Assembly (NCBI GenBank): GCA_003576535.1
Contig: QXCQ01000152.1
Span: forward strand, 47,752 to 92,876
DNA from: Nakamurella silvestris
Lineage (GTDB): Bacteria; Actinomycetota; Actinomycetes; Mycobacteriales; Nakamurellaceae
Direction: 5' to 3'
Length of the DNA stretch: 45,125 nucleotides
Made by a program: the position numbers and the translations under genes. The notes under the pieces were generated by a model. That model was not told the origin of the DNA. It saw nothing but the letters and a program-made list of their open reading frames with translations, and did not search any database. Shown here piece by piece: positions 23,549-31,600 of the stretch. The stretch's first letter is position 1, and each line of letters begins with the position of its first letter.

Positions 23549-25918
23549 GTGTTGAAGACATCATCGAGACGAACCGCCTGGCGTCGCAGCCTGGCCGTCG
23601 GACTCGCCGCAGTACTGCTCAGTTCCGGGGCGGTGACGGGAACGGCATCGGCGGCCGACGAGGACCAACGGCCCATCGCAGCGGACACCAACGTGCCCTA
23701 CCTGCCCCTGGACTTCCAGTACCAGTGGCCCAAGTTCGGCGAGACCGAGATCACCGACAACCTCAAGTTCCTGTCGAACTCGCCGGCCCCGGACGGTCTC
23801 ACCCAGTTCAGCAACCTGGTGTTCTGGGACAACTTCGTCGCCATGGGCAGCTACAACGGCCTGGCGATCTACGACGTCAAGGATCCGGCCGCTCCGGTCC
23901 TGGTCAGCCACGTCATCTGCCCTGGCGCCCAGGGCGACCTGAGCAAGGCCGGCGACCTGATCTTCTTCTCCGTGGACTCCCCGCGGAGCGGATCCTCCTG
24001 TGGTGCACCGGCTGTCGCCGCGAGCAGTACGGCAGCCTGGGAGGGGATCCGGATCTTCAACGTGGCCGACCCGGCGTCGCCGCAGTACGTCGGGAATGTC
24101 CAGACCCGTTGCGGATCCCACACCCACACCCAGGTGCCGGACGCCGAGGATCCGAACATCGTGTACCTGTACAACGGTTCCTACGACACCTCCTCGACCG
24201 CCGCGTACTGCAAGAACCCGCACCTGCGGGTCGAGGTGATCAAGGTCGACATCCGGTCGCCGCAGACCGCGGCGATCGCGAACGAGGTCTTCCTGTGGGA
24301 CGAGGATCCGGCCACGGATCTGCCCGCCCCGTTCAAGGCCGCCGACCGTGCCGACGGTGGTGCCTCCACGAGCGCCACCCTCGGTTGCCACGACCTGACC
24401 GCCTACCCGGCCAAGGATCTGCTCGCGGCCGCGTGTGAGGGGGACGGGCTGATCCTCGACATCAAGGACCGGCTGCACCCGGTCGTGCTGGACCGGGTGC
24501 GGGATGCGAACTACGCGTTCTGGCACACGGCACAGTTCAACAACGACGCCACCAAGGTCATCTTCCAGGACGAACTGGGCGGCGGCAGCAGTGCCACCTG
24601 CCTGCCCAACGTGCAGAACTTCCGTGGCGCGGACGCCTTCTACGCCGTCGGTGCCGACAAGAAGCTGACGCTGAAGAGCTACTTCAAGATCCCGCGTCGG
24701 CAGTCGCAGAACGAGAACTGTGTCACCCACGAAGGAAACATCCTCCCGATCCCGGGCCGTGACATCTTCGTCCAGGCCTGGTACCAGGGTGGTGTCTCGA
24801 TCATCGACTTCACTGATATCGAGAAGCCCACGGAGATCGGCTACTTCGACCGTGGACCGATCACCGCCACCTCCCTGACCGCCGCCGGGTACTGGGCGAC
24901 GTACTTCAAGGACGGGTACATCTACGGCAGCGAGTACCTGCGTGGCTTCGACACCCTGAAGCTGGTGGGGGACGAGTTCGCCGATGCGATCCGTTACCGC
25001 TACCCGAACCCGTACAACCCGTCGACCCAGCCGGAGTACACCTGGGGCTGGAAGACGGCGCCGGTGGTTCCGTCCGGTCAGGCCGTCTCCACCGTCCTGG
25101 CCGCCGCGCCGACCTCGGTGCCGGTGGGATCTGCCGGAGCGATCACGATCACCGCACCGGCCGGCACCTACCAGGCCGGCGAGTACGTCGACGTCTGGAG
25201 CCGGGGCGACGGGGACGCCTCGGTGCTGGCCTCCGGCCGGGCCGCTGCGAACGGGTCCTTCACGGGAGAGTTCGCCCTGCCTGCCGGTTACCGGCCGGGT
25301 GTGCACGAGGTGATCGTGCGCGGTGACAACAAGCTCGACACCGCTCTGTCCCTGGTGCGTTTCGCGGTGGACTTCACCGATGTCGCACCGGGTCACCAGT
25401 TCTACACCGAGATCTCGTGGGCGGCGGCGAAGAAGGTGACCACCGGGTACGCCGACGGCACCTACGCCCCGGCGTCGACGATCGCGCGTGATGCCCTGGT
25501 GCGCTTCCTGTACAAGGCCACCCACCCCGGTCAGACCGCCCCGGCCTGCACCACCGCTCCGTTCACGGACGTCTCGGTCAAGCACCCGTTCTGCGCGGAG
25601 ATCGCCTGGGCCAAGACCGCCGGTATCACCACCGGCTACACCGATGGGCGCTTCGCCCCGGCCGAGAAGATCAGCCGCCAGGCCACGGCGGCCTTCATCT
25701 ACCGCGCCGCCAACCCGGGCATCACCCCGACCCCGGTGACGGTTGCTCCGTTCCCGGACGTCCAGCCGGGCGTGGCAGGCAACTTCAGTGCGGAGATCGC
25801 GTGGGCCAAGGACCACGGGATCGTCGAGGGCTTCAGCGACGGCAAGTTCCACCGGACCGCCGATGTTGCACGTGATGCGACGGCCGCGTTCGTCTACCGG
25901 GCCTTCTCCGCCCGCTGA
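23549..25918 (+). CDS. Secreted LVIVD-repeat protein with three C-terminal SLH domains
   Basis: This 789-residue surface protein starts at GTG 23549 behind GAGGAGGT. A signal peptide with an Arg-rich head ends near residue 35 (SGAVTGTASA). LVIVD-type beta-propeller repeats follow, visible as GLAIYDVKDPAAPVLVSHV, GIRIFNVADPASPQYVGNV and GVSIIDFTDIEKPTEIGYF. A His-rich segment (RCGSHTHTQVPD, then LGCHDLTAYP and FWHTAQFN) lines the propeller. An Ig-like linker occupies about 515-608. Three SLH domains close the chain at about 609-660, 672-725 and 737-789, each with F(T/P)DV...EI(A/S)WA...G(Y/F)xDGxFxP-like motifs. SLH domains anchor proteins to cell-wall polymers, so this is an exposed wall protein. 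Its ligand is unknown. A terminator follows 53 bases after the stop. Confidence 0.9.
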   Translation: MLKTSSRRTAWRRSLAVGLAAVLLSSGAVTGTASAADEDQRPIAADTNVPYLPLDFQYQWPKFGETEITDNLKFLSNSPAPDGLTQFSNLVFWDNFVAMGSYNGLAIYDVKDPAAPVLVSHVICPGAQGDLSKAGDLIFFSVDSPRSGSSCGAPAVAASSTAAWEGIRIFNVADPASPQYVGNVQTRCGSHTHTQVPDAEDPNIVYLYNGSYDTSSTAAYCKNPHLRVEVIKVDIRSPQTAAIANEVFLWDEDPATDLPAPFKAADRADGGASTSATLGCHDLTAYPAKDLLAAACEGDGLILDIKDRLHPVVLDRVRDANYAFWHTAQFNNDATKVIFQDELGGGSSATCLPNVQNFRGADAFYAVGADKKLTLKSYFKIPRRQSQNENCVTHEGNILPIPGRDIFVQAWYQGGVSIIDFTDIEKPTEIGYFDRGPITATSLTAAGYWATYFKDGYIYGSEYLRGFDTLKLVGDEFADAIRYRYPNPYNPSTQPEYTWGWKTAPVVPSGQAVSTVLAAAPTSVPVGSAGAITITAPAGTYQAGEYVDVWSRGDGDASVLASGRAAANGSFTGEFALPAGYRPGVHEVIVRGDNKLDTALSLVRFAVDFTDVAPGHQFYTEISWAAAKKVTTGYADGTYAPASTIARDALVRFLYKATHPGQTAPACTTAPFTDVSVKHPFCAEIAWAKTAGITTGYTDGRFAPAEKISRQATAAFIYRAANPGITPTPVTVAPFPDVQPGVAGNFSAEIAWAKDHGIVEGFSDGKFHRTADVARDATAAFVYRAFSAR

Positions 25919-25971
25919 GACGAGTTCGCCCGCACTGGTTCTGACTGATCTGTGCATGGTGTGACCCGAAT

Positions 25972-26005
25972 CCCCCCCGCAGGCTCGGTGCCTGCGGGGG
26001 GGTTT
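25972..26005. terminator. Bidirectional terminator between the SLH gene and the EamA gene
   Basis: A perfect 13-bp stem (25972-25984 with 25990-26002) and a five-base loop is followed by TTT. It lies between two convergent genes and probably stops both transcripts. Confidence 0.85.
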
Positions 26006-26025
26006 CGCGCTCATCGGTCGGCCGT

Positions 26026-26868
26026 TCAGCGGGATCGCCCGCGCAGGGCGAGGACGTTGGCCCCGACGATCGCGCCGATCCCCAGCCACTGGGACCAGAC
26101 CAGTGACTGGTGCAGCACCACCCAGCCGACCGCCGCGGCGAAAACCGGGTGGGCGCTCATCAGGATGCCGAACAGGTGGGCGGGCACCCGGCGCAGGGTC
26201 ACCAGGTCGGCGACCTGGGGGACCACGGAGGACAACAGGCCGGTGACGAGTGCACCGCCGATCGCGGCGGCTGTCGGGGTGTGGTGCAGGAAGGTGATGA
26301 CGGCGACCGGGATGAACAGCACCCCGGAGATCCCGGCGGCCGCCGCCGATCCCTGGACACCGGGAATCCGTCGGCCCACCTCGCGGTTGAGCAGGATGTA
26401 GCAGGCCCAGCCCGTCGCCGCGAGCAGGCCGAAGGCCACCCCGAGCCAGTCGGTGCTCGGTGTCGGATCGGTGAGCAGCACGACTCCGCCGACGGCCAGC
26501 AGTGCGCAGAACCCGGTCGCTCTGGTACGCGAGGTCGCCAGGGCCACCCCCAGCGGTCCGAGGAACTCCAGCGTCACCGCAAGGCCCAGCCCGACCCGGT
26601 CGACGGCCAGGTACAGACTCAGGTTCATCCCGCCGAACACCACTGCCAACGCGATCACCGGCCACCACTGGCGGCGGCTGAAGGTACGCAGCGGGGGTCG
26701 CACGAGGGCCATCAGGGTCACCGCCGCGACGAACTGCCGCACGGCGACCACTCCCGCCGGTCCGATGACGGGGAAGGCCATCGATCCGACGGCCGCGCCG
26801 ATCTGACTGGACAGCGCACTGCCCAGCACCAGGCCGGTTGCTGCCCGGCGTCCCGATCTCGGTTCCAT
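26026..26868 (-). CDS. EamA/RhtA-type exporter (copy 2)
   Basis: This 280-residue protein has ten helices in two EamA repeats, with GLVLGSALSSQIGAAVGSMAFPVIGPAGVVAVRQFV at the start. Later it shows MNLSLYLAVDRVGLGLAVTLEFLGPLGVAL and, in the second repeat, SSVVPQVADLVTLRRVPAHLFGILMSAHPVFAA. The layout matches the first EamA protein at 17802 helix by helix (SSQIGAAVGSMAFP against SQLSLQFGAAVAVSLFP). It presumably exports an amino acid or a similar metabolite through the plasma membrane. ATG 26868 is chosen for the AGGA seven bases before it. A longer start at 26910 would overlap the operator region. It diverges from a LysR gene paralogous to the LysR beside the first exporter. Confidence 0.9.
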   Translation of the reverse strand: MEPRSGRRAATGLVLGSALSSQIGAAVGSMAFPVIGPAGVVAVRQFVAAVTLMALVRPPLRTFSRRQWWPVIALAVVFGGMNLSLYLAVDRVGLGLAVTLEFLGPLGVALATSRTRATGFCALLAVGGVVLLTDPTPSTDWLGVAFGLLAATGWACYILLNREVGRRIPGVQGSAAAAGISGVLFIPVAVITFLHHTPTAAAIGGALVTGLLSSVVPQVADLVTLRRVPAHLFGILMSAHPVFAAAVGWVVLHQSLVWSQWLGIGAIVGANVLALRGRSR

Positions 26869-26907
26869 GGGGGGATCCTGCGCCCGCCTCCCGCCTTGCT
26901 CACAATG

Positions 26908-26927
26908 CATGAATGGGCCCGTTTATG
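26908..26927. promoter_or_regulatory. Operator-like palindrome between EamA 2 and LysR 2
   Basis: CATGAATGGGCCCGTTTATG is symmetric at eight of ten pairs. It lies in the 69-base gap between the divergent EamA and LysR genes, ten bases before the LysR ATG. The half site ATGCTCC that follows is shared with the first LysR/EamA operator. Confidence 0.5.
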
Positions 26928-26937
26928 CTCCTGGGTT

Positions 26938-27795
26938 ATGAATGTGGAGATCCGTCAGCTTCGCTGCCTGGTGGCGGTCATGGACGCGGGCAGTTTCACC
27001 GACGCGGCCATCGAACTCGGTGTCTCCCAGGCGGCTGTGTCCCGGAGTGTGTCCACCCTGGAATCGACCCTGGGGGTGCGACTGCTCCGCCGGACCACCC
27101 GGTCGGTCTCACCGACCAGCGCCGGTGCCCCGGTGCTCGCCCGTGCCCGACGGCTGCTGGCCGATCTGGAGAGCCTGATCCAGGATGCCGTGACGGGTCA
27201 CGACCGGCTGCGGATCGGGTACGCCTGGTCAGCGGTGGGCAGACACACCGTTGCGCTGCAACGACAATGGGCCGCCGAACGACCGGACACGGATGTGCAG
27301 CTCGTCCGCAACAACTCGGCGTCGGCGGGCCTGGCGGAGGGCAGCTGCGAACTCGCGATCCTGCGGAACACCCCGGATCCACGCCGCTTCGAATCGGTCA
27401 TCGTGGGGCTGGAACGGCGGTACTGCGTGATGGCCACCGACGATGCGCTGGCGCGCCGGCGTTCGGTCGTGCTGGCCGACTTCGCCGGGCGGACCCTGGG
27501 CATCGACCGTCGGACCGGCACCACCACGGGTGAGCTGTGGGCCGGTCGGTCCGGCCCGTCGAAGATCGTCGACACCCTGGACATCGACGACTGGCTCGGG
27601 CTGATCGCGGCCGGCGGAATGGTGGGAATGACGACCGAAGCCACGGCTGCCCTGCACCGACGGCCGGGGGTCGCCTACCGCCTGGTGCGGGACGCCCCGC
27701 CGGTCGCGGTGCATCTGGCCTGGTGGCGGGACGAACCCCCGCCCGCGACCCCGGCCGTGGTCGAACTGCTGACCAGGTTGTACCGGGAGGCCTGA
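26938..27795 (+). CDS. LysR-family regulator (copy 2), divergent from EamA exporter 2
   Basis: This 285-residue protein starts MNVEIRQLRCLVAVMDAGSFTDAAIELGVSQAAVSRSVSTLESTLGVRLLRRTTRSV, a textbook LysR DNA-binding domain. The effector domain starts near residue 82 (RLRIGYAWSAVGRHTVALQRQWAAERPDT) and aligns with the first LysR over its whole length. For example, GLAEGSCELAILRNTPDP matches GLATGSADVVILRGTLPP, and the downstream RRTGTTTGELW matches RSGTTTVDLW. It probably senses the metabolite pumped by the adjacent EamA exporter. ATG 26938 has no strong ribosome site, which suggests a short or absent leader. Its stop is 19 bases before the end of the convergent CGNR gene. Confidence 0.93.
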   Translation: MNVEIRQLRCLVAVMDAGSFTDAAIELGVSQAAVSRSVSTLESTLGVRLLRRTTRSVSPTSAGAPVLARARRLLADLESLIQDAVTGHDRLRIGYAWSAVGRHTVALQRQWAAERPDTDVQLVRNNSASAGLAEGSCELAILRNTPDPRRFESVIVGLERRYCVMATDDALARRRSVVLADFAGRTLGIDRRTGTTTGELWAGRSGPSKIVDTLDIDDWLGLIAAGGMVGMTTEATAALHRRPGVAYRLVRDAPPVAVHLAWWRDEPPPATPAVVELLTRLYREA

Positions 27796-27814
27796 ACGCC
27801 GGACCCGCCGCGAC

Positions 27815-28339
27815 TCACCCGGCGGCCGTCCGCTCCCGATGGCGGCGGACCGCGGCCCGGTTGCCGCACGCGGGGGAGCAGAAGCGTTGCCGCCCGTTCC
27901 GGGAGATGTCGGCGTACACCTTCGTGCACCCGTCCGCCTGGCAGGGACCCAGGCGGTCCATCCCTCGTCCGGTCAGGTGCAGGGCGGTCCCGACCGAGAC
28001 CAGGGCGGCGACCTGGCGGTGCACGGGAAGGTCCTCCTCGCGGAAGTGCAGGTGCCAACCGGTACCGGCGTGGTCGGTCAGCCGTGGGGGAGCGGCGTAC
28101 TCGGCGAGCAGTTCGTTCAACAGCACGGCCCGTGCCGACTCCGTGTCCGTGGTGACCACCCGGAGCCAGCGGCGCAGGAAGGCGGTGATCCGCACCAGAT
28201 CCGCCGCGGTGGGCGTGCGCTGCAGGATCAGACCGGCCTCCGCGCACCGCGCGGCGAGTACTCGCTCGTCCGAGCAGGGGTCGTTGACAAGTTCCACCGC
28301 CAGTCGGATCGGGTCCTCGCCGTAAGGGTTGAAATGCAT
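27815..28339 (-). CDS. CGNR zinc-finger (ABATE-domain) transcriptional regulator
   Basis: This 174-residue protein carries the C-terminal zinc finger CQADGCTKVYADISRNGRQRFCSPACGNRAAVRRHR, with Cys133, Cys138, Cys154 and Cys158 as metal ligands and the CGNR signature. The N-terminal helical ABATE-type domain (DPIRLAVELVNDP, then LLNELLAEYAAPPRL and WHLHFREEDLPVHRQVAALVSVGTAL) is the putative stress- or ligand-sensing part. Such proteins are usually single-gene regulators of oxidative or antibiotic-stress responses in actinobacteria. ATG 28339 is the start with the best fit to the family, MHFNPYGEDPIRL. It is head-to-head with a 50-residue Cys/His protein only 25 bases away, so the two genes share one promoter region and are probably both leaderless. 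Confidence 0.9.
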   Translation of the reverse strand: MHFNPYGEDPIRLAVELVNDPCSDERVLAARCAEAGLILQRTPTAADLVRITAFLRRWLRVVTTDTESARAVLLNELLAEYAAPPRLTDHAGTGWHLHFREEDLPVHRQVAALVSVGTALHLTGRGMDRLGPCQADGCTKVYADISRNGRQRFCSPACGNRAAVRRHRERTAAG

Positions 28340-28364
28340 AAAGCCATTACAACACACTGGTGCA
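28340..28364. promoter_or_regulatory. 25-bp shared promoter region of the CGNR and small-protein genes
   Basis: Only 25 bases separate the two start codons (28339 and 28365), and CATTACAACACACTGGTGCAATG (28344-28366) shows partial inverted symmetry. Each -10 region must lie within the other gene's start, which fits leaderless transcripts and mutual regulation by the CGNR protein. Confidence 0.4.
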
Positions 28365-28517
28365 ATGAACAGCGCTCACCAGCACCTCTGGCACCACAGG
28401 TCGTCCCATCCCTCCAGCGAAGGTCTCGTCATCTACCAGTCCTGTTCGTGCGGCAGGCACCGCATCATGGTCGCCACTGCGGCCTCGGCGGTCCAGGCCC
28501 ACGGCCCGCGGGGCTGA
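28365..28517 (+). CDS. Small Cys/His protein (50 aa), actinobacterial family of unknown function
   Basis: The product starts MNSAHQHLWHHRSSHPSSEGLV and contains SCSCGRHRIMV. I recall similar short actinobacterial proteins with a W-x-x-x-SSHxTSEG-x-V-x-Y-x-x-C-x-CG-x-W core. The two cysteines in the C-x-C-G motif and the His cluster could bind a metal, perhaps Zn. There is no signal peptide or membrane segment. It starts 25 bases from the divergent CGNR regulator and is probably its target. The next 108 bases up to the macroglobulin gene hold no obvious gene. The size is too short for many gene finders, but the codon use and family resemblance support a real gene. Confidence 0.6.
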   Translation: MNSAHQHLWHHRSSHPSSEGLVIYQSCSCGRHRIMVATAASAVQAHGPRG

Positions 28518-28625
28518 CCGGAGGCGAGCATTTCCCAGGTCCCGTGCAACCGATTCACATCCGGTTCCGTCGATCCAGTACGGCAGAGACCGCCGGCCAC
28601 TTCCACGGGGAAAGAAGACCAGCAC

Positions 28626-31600
28626 ATGGCGCACGGGGGACGGATGGAACGACGAGGGGTACGTCGAACGGTGGTGGCAGTCCTGGCGGCGGCCCTGGTG
28701 CTGGGGGCCTGTACCCCCGACCACAACGACGGACAACCCACCCCCGGCCCCACCGTGTCCGGCCCCACCAGCCAGGTGCTGGCGGCGCCGGAGGAGGGCT
28801 CGCCGAAGGAGGGAACCCCTGGGGCGAAGGACCGGCTGGTCGGGGTACGTCTGTCCGCCGGAAAGGCACCGGTGGCACCCGACCCGGTGCCGGTGGTCAC
28901 CGGTTCACCCTTGGACCCCGACGGCATCACCGCTGTCACCGATCGCCTCCCCGCGTGGAAACCGGAGGATCTGACCAAGGCCTTCAACTGGCCGGTCGAA
29001 TCCATCCGGCCACCGGCGGTGGGGAAGACCATCAAGGAGTCCTTCCCGCCCGCCGAGCAGAAACCGCCGGTGGCCGTTCCCACCGGACCGCTGAAGGTCC
29101 TGCGCTCCCAGCCGCACGGGACGGTGACGATCGCCCCGTTCGTCAGCATCACCTTCAACCAGCCGATGGTGCCGATCACCACGGTCGGCCGGCTGGCGGC
29201 AACGGATGTGCCGGTCACGATCACACCGGAGGTACCCGGACACTGGCAGTGGATCGGCACCAGCACACTGCGTTTCGACGCCGATTCCGAGGATTTCGAC
29301 CGGATGCCGATGGCGACCGAGTACACCGTGACGGTGCCGGCCGGGACGAAATCGGCCACCGGGGCGGCACTGTCGAAGGCCGTCACCGTCAACTTCACCA
29401 CGCCGGGTCCGGTGGTGAAGAGTCTGACCCCCACCGGTACGGACCTGCCGCTGGCACCGGTCTTCGTCGCGACCTTCAATCAGCAGGTCGACCCCGCGGC
29501 GGTGCTGGCGAAACTCACGGTGGCCGCCGGTGGGTCGGCGGTGTCGATCCGACTGGCCACCGAGGCCGAGGTCGCCGCCGACAAGAAGGCCACCGAAGTC
29601 ACCGGGAAGCTGCAAACGGGGCGCTGGGTCGCCTTCCGGCCCGTCTCCCCGCTCCCCGCCGACACGGCAGTCAGGATCGATCTCGCGGCAGGTCTGCCGT
29701 CGGCAGAGGGCCCGCTGACCTCGGTGAACGCAACCTCCGTCAAGGCCCGGACCTATGCGCCCTTCACCCTGAAGAATGTCCAGTGCTACGACGGGTGCCG
29801 GTCCGGGGATCAGGTGACCGTACGTTTGAGCAACGCGGTCGACCTGGCCACCTTCCGGCCCTCCGACGTCACCGTGAGTCCGGCGGTCGAAGGGCTGGAT
29901 GTCCAGGCCGACGGCAACCAGCTGTACCTGTACGGTGCGCTGGTCCCGAGAGCCACCTACCGGGTGACGGTGGCGGACTCGGTCACCGATGTGTTCGGCC
30001 AGACCCTCGTCGGCGACCGAACCGGGACCTTCACGGTCGGCAGTGAGCGTCGACGGATGAATCCGTTGCCCGTGCTGACCACCCTGCGGTCGGATCAAGC
30101 GAACCCGTCGATCTTCGTCGACACGGTGAACCGGACGCAGTTCCGGGTCAGGGTGTTCCAGGTGGCACCGGCGGACTGGGGTGCCTTCAGCGCGCTCCAG
30201 CAGCGCTATGCCGACGACTGGTTCAGCAAGAACACCGTCCTGAGTGTTCCTGACTGGCCGGTCCTGTCGGACGACACCGTCACCGTGACCGGGGCGACCG
30301 GGGCGAACAAGGACAAACAGGTGGTGACCCCGATCGATCTGACGGCCGCGTTCGCGGCGGACTCCGTCCACGGGCACCTCGTCGTGCTGGTCGAGCCCGC
30401 CGCCGGCGAGCGGTTCCCCGGGGGGGTTCGCTGGCAGAACGGTCCCACGATGACCTGGGTGCAGCGCACCGCGATCAGTCTGGATGCGGTCGTCGACTCG
30501 GGCCACGTCCGGGTCTGGGCAACCGATCTGAGGGACGGATCCCCCCTCGCCGGTGTCACGGTGAGTCCGTTGGGCATCACCGGTGATCCGGCAGCCACGG
30601 ACGAGCACGGTGTCGCGGTGCTGGCCCTGTCCGCCTCATCGATGAGCGCGGTCACCGCGACCCTGGCCGGTGACACCGCGATCCTGCCGGCCGACCTGTA
30701 CGGGGGCGGTTGGCAGTCCAATCCTCGCCAGGACGAACTGCGCTGGCTGGTCAACGACGACCGGCAGACCTACCGTCCCGGCGAACGTGCCTCGATCAAG
30801 GGTTGGGTCCGGATGCTCACCTCCGGAAGCGACAGCCAGATCACTGCTGTCGCAGCGGGTTCCACTGTCGGATACACGGTCAGCGATGCCTACGGGAACA
30901 AGATCGCCGCGGGCAGTGCGGACGTCGGGGCGCTCGGTGGGTTCGACTTCACCGTGGACATCCCGGCAGGCGCCTCCACCGGGGAGGCCTACGTCGAGCT
31001 GACCCTCAGCGGCCAGTCGGGGCTGGAAGCCAGCGGATCGCAGCACACGTTCCAGATCGCCGACTACCGACGTCCGGACTTCGAGGTGACGGCCACCCCG
31101 CAGACCGCGGGACCGTACGTCCTCGACGACCCGGTCACCGTCGGTGCGAACGCGACGTACTACGCCGGCGGGCCTCTCGGGGCGGCCGGGGTGAACTGGC
31201 AGGTGCGGACGGCGCCGGCCACCTACTCGCCCCCCGGCTGGGACCAGTACACCTTCGGAATCTGGACACCCTGGTGGCAGACCGACACCGCCTGGGGCGG
31301 TGAAACAATGGGATACGGCGACTACTGCTGCGACTACCCCGGCGGCGCTGAGCCGGTGGTCGACGAATTCGACGGGACCACCGATGCCGAGGGCAAGCAG
31401 TTCCTGCAGATCGAGGTGGGGGACCTGGGGGCCGACAACGCCGGCCTGCCGGTCACCCTCACCGCCCAGGCCACCGTGACGGATGTGAACCGGCAGGCGA
31501 TCGCCGGTACCGCTGATCTGTTGGTGCACCCGGGGAAGTACTACGTCGGGCTCGGCGGCGGCAGCACCTTCGTCCGCCAGGGCGAGGACCTCTCGGTCTC

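Noticed and set aside
23561-26668. 1035-codon frame on the minus strand opposite the SLH protein
   Set aside because: It is antisense to a gene with a signal peptide and three SLH domains and has no recognisable motif.
27839-30046. 735-codon plus-strand frame over the CGNR gene and start of the macroglobulin
   Set aside because: It overlaps two well-supported genes in wrong frames and reads as low-complexity Gly/Arg/Pro text.
28905-30608. 567-codon minus-strand frame inside the macroglobulin gene
   Set aside because: The composition is that of a shadow of the plus-strand gene, and there is no start context or domain.
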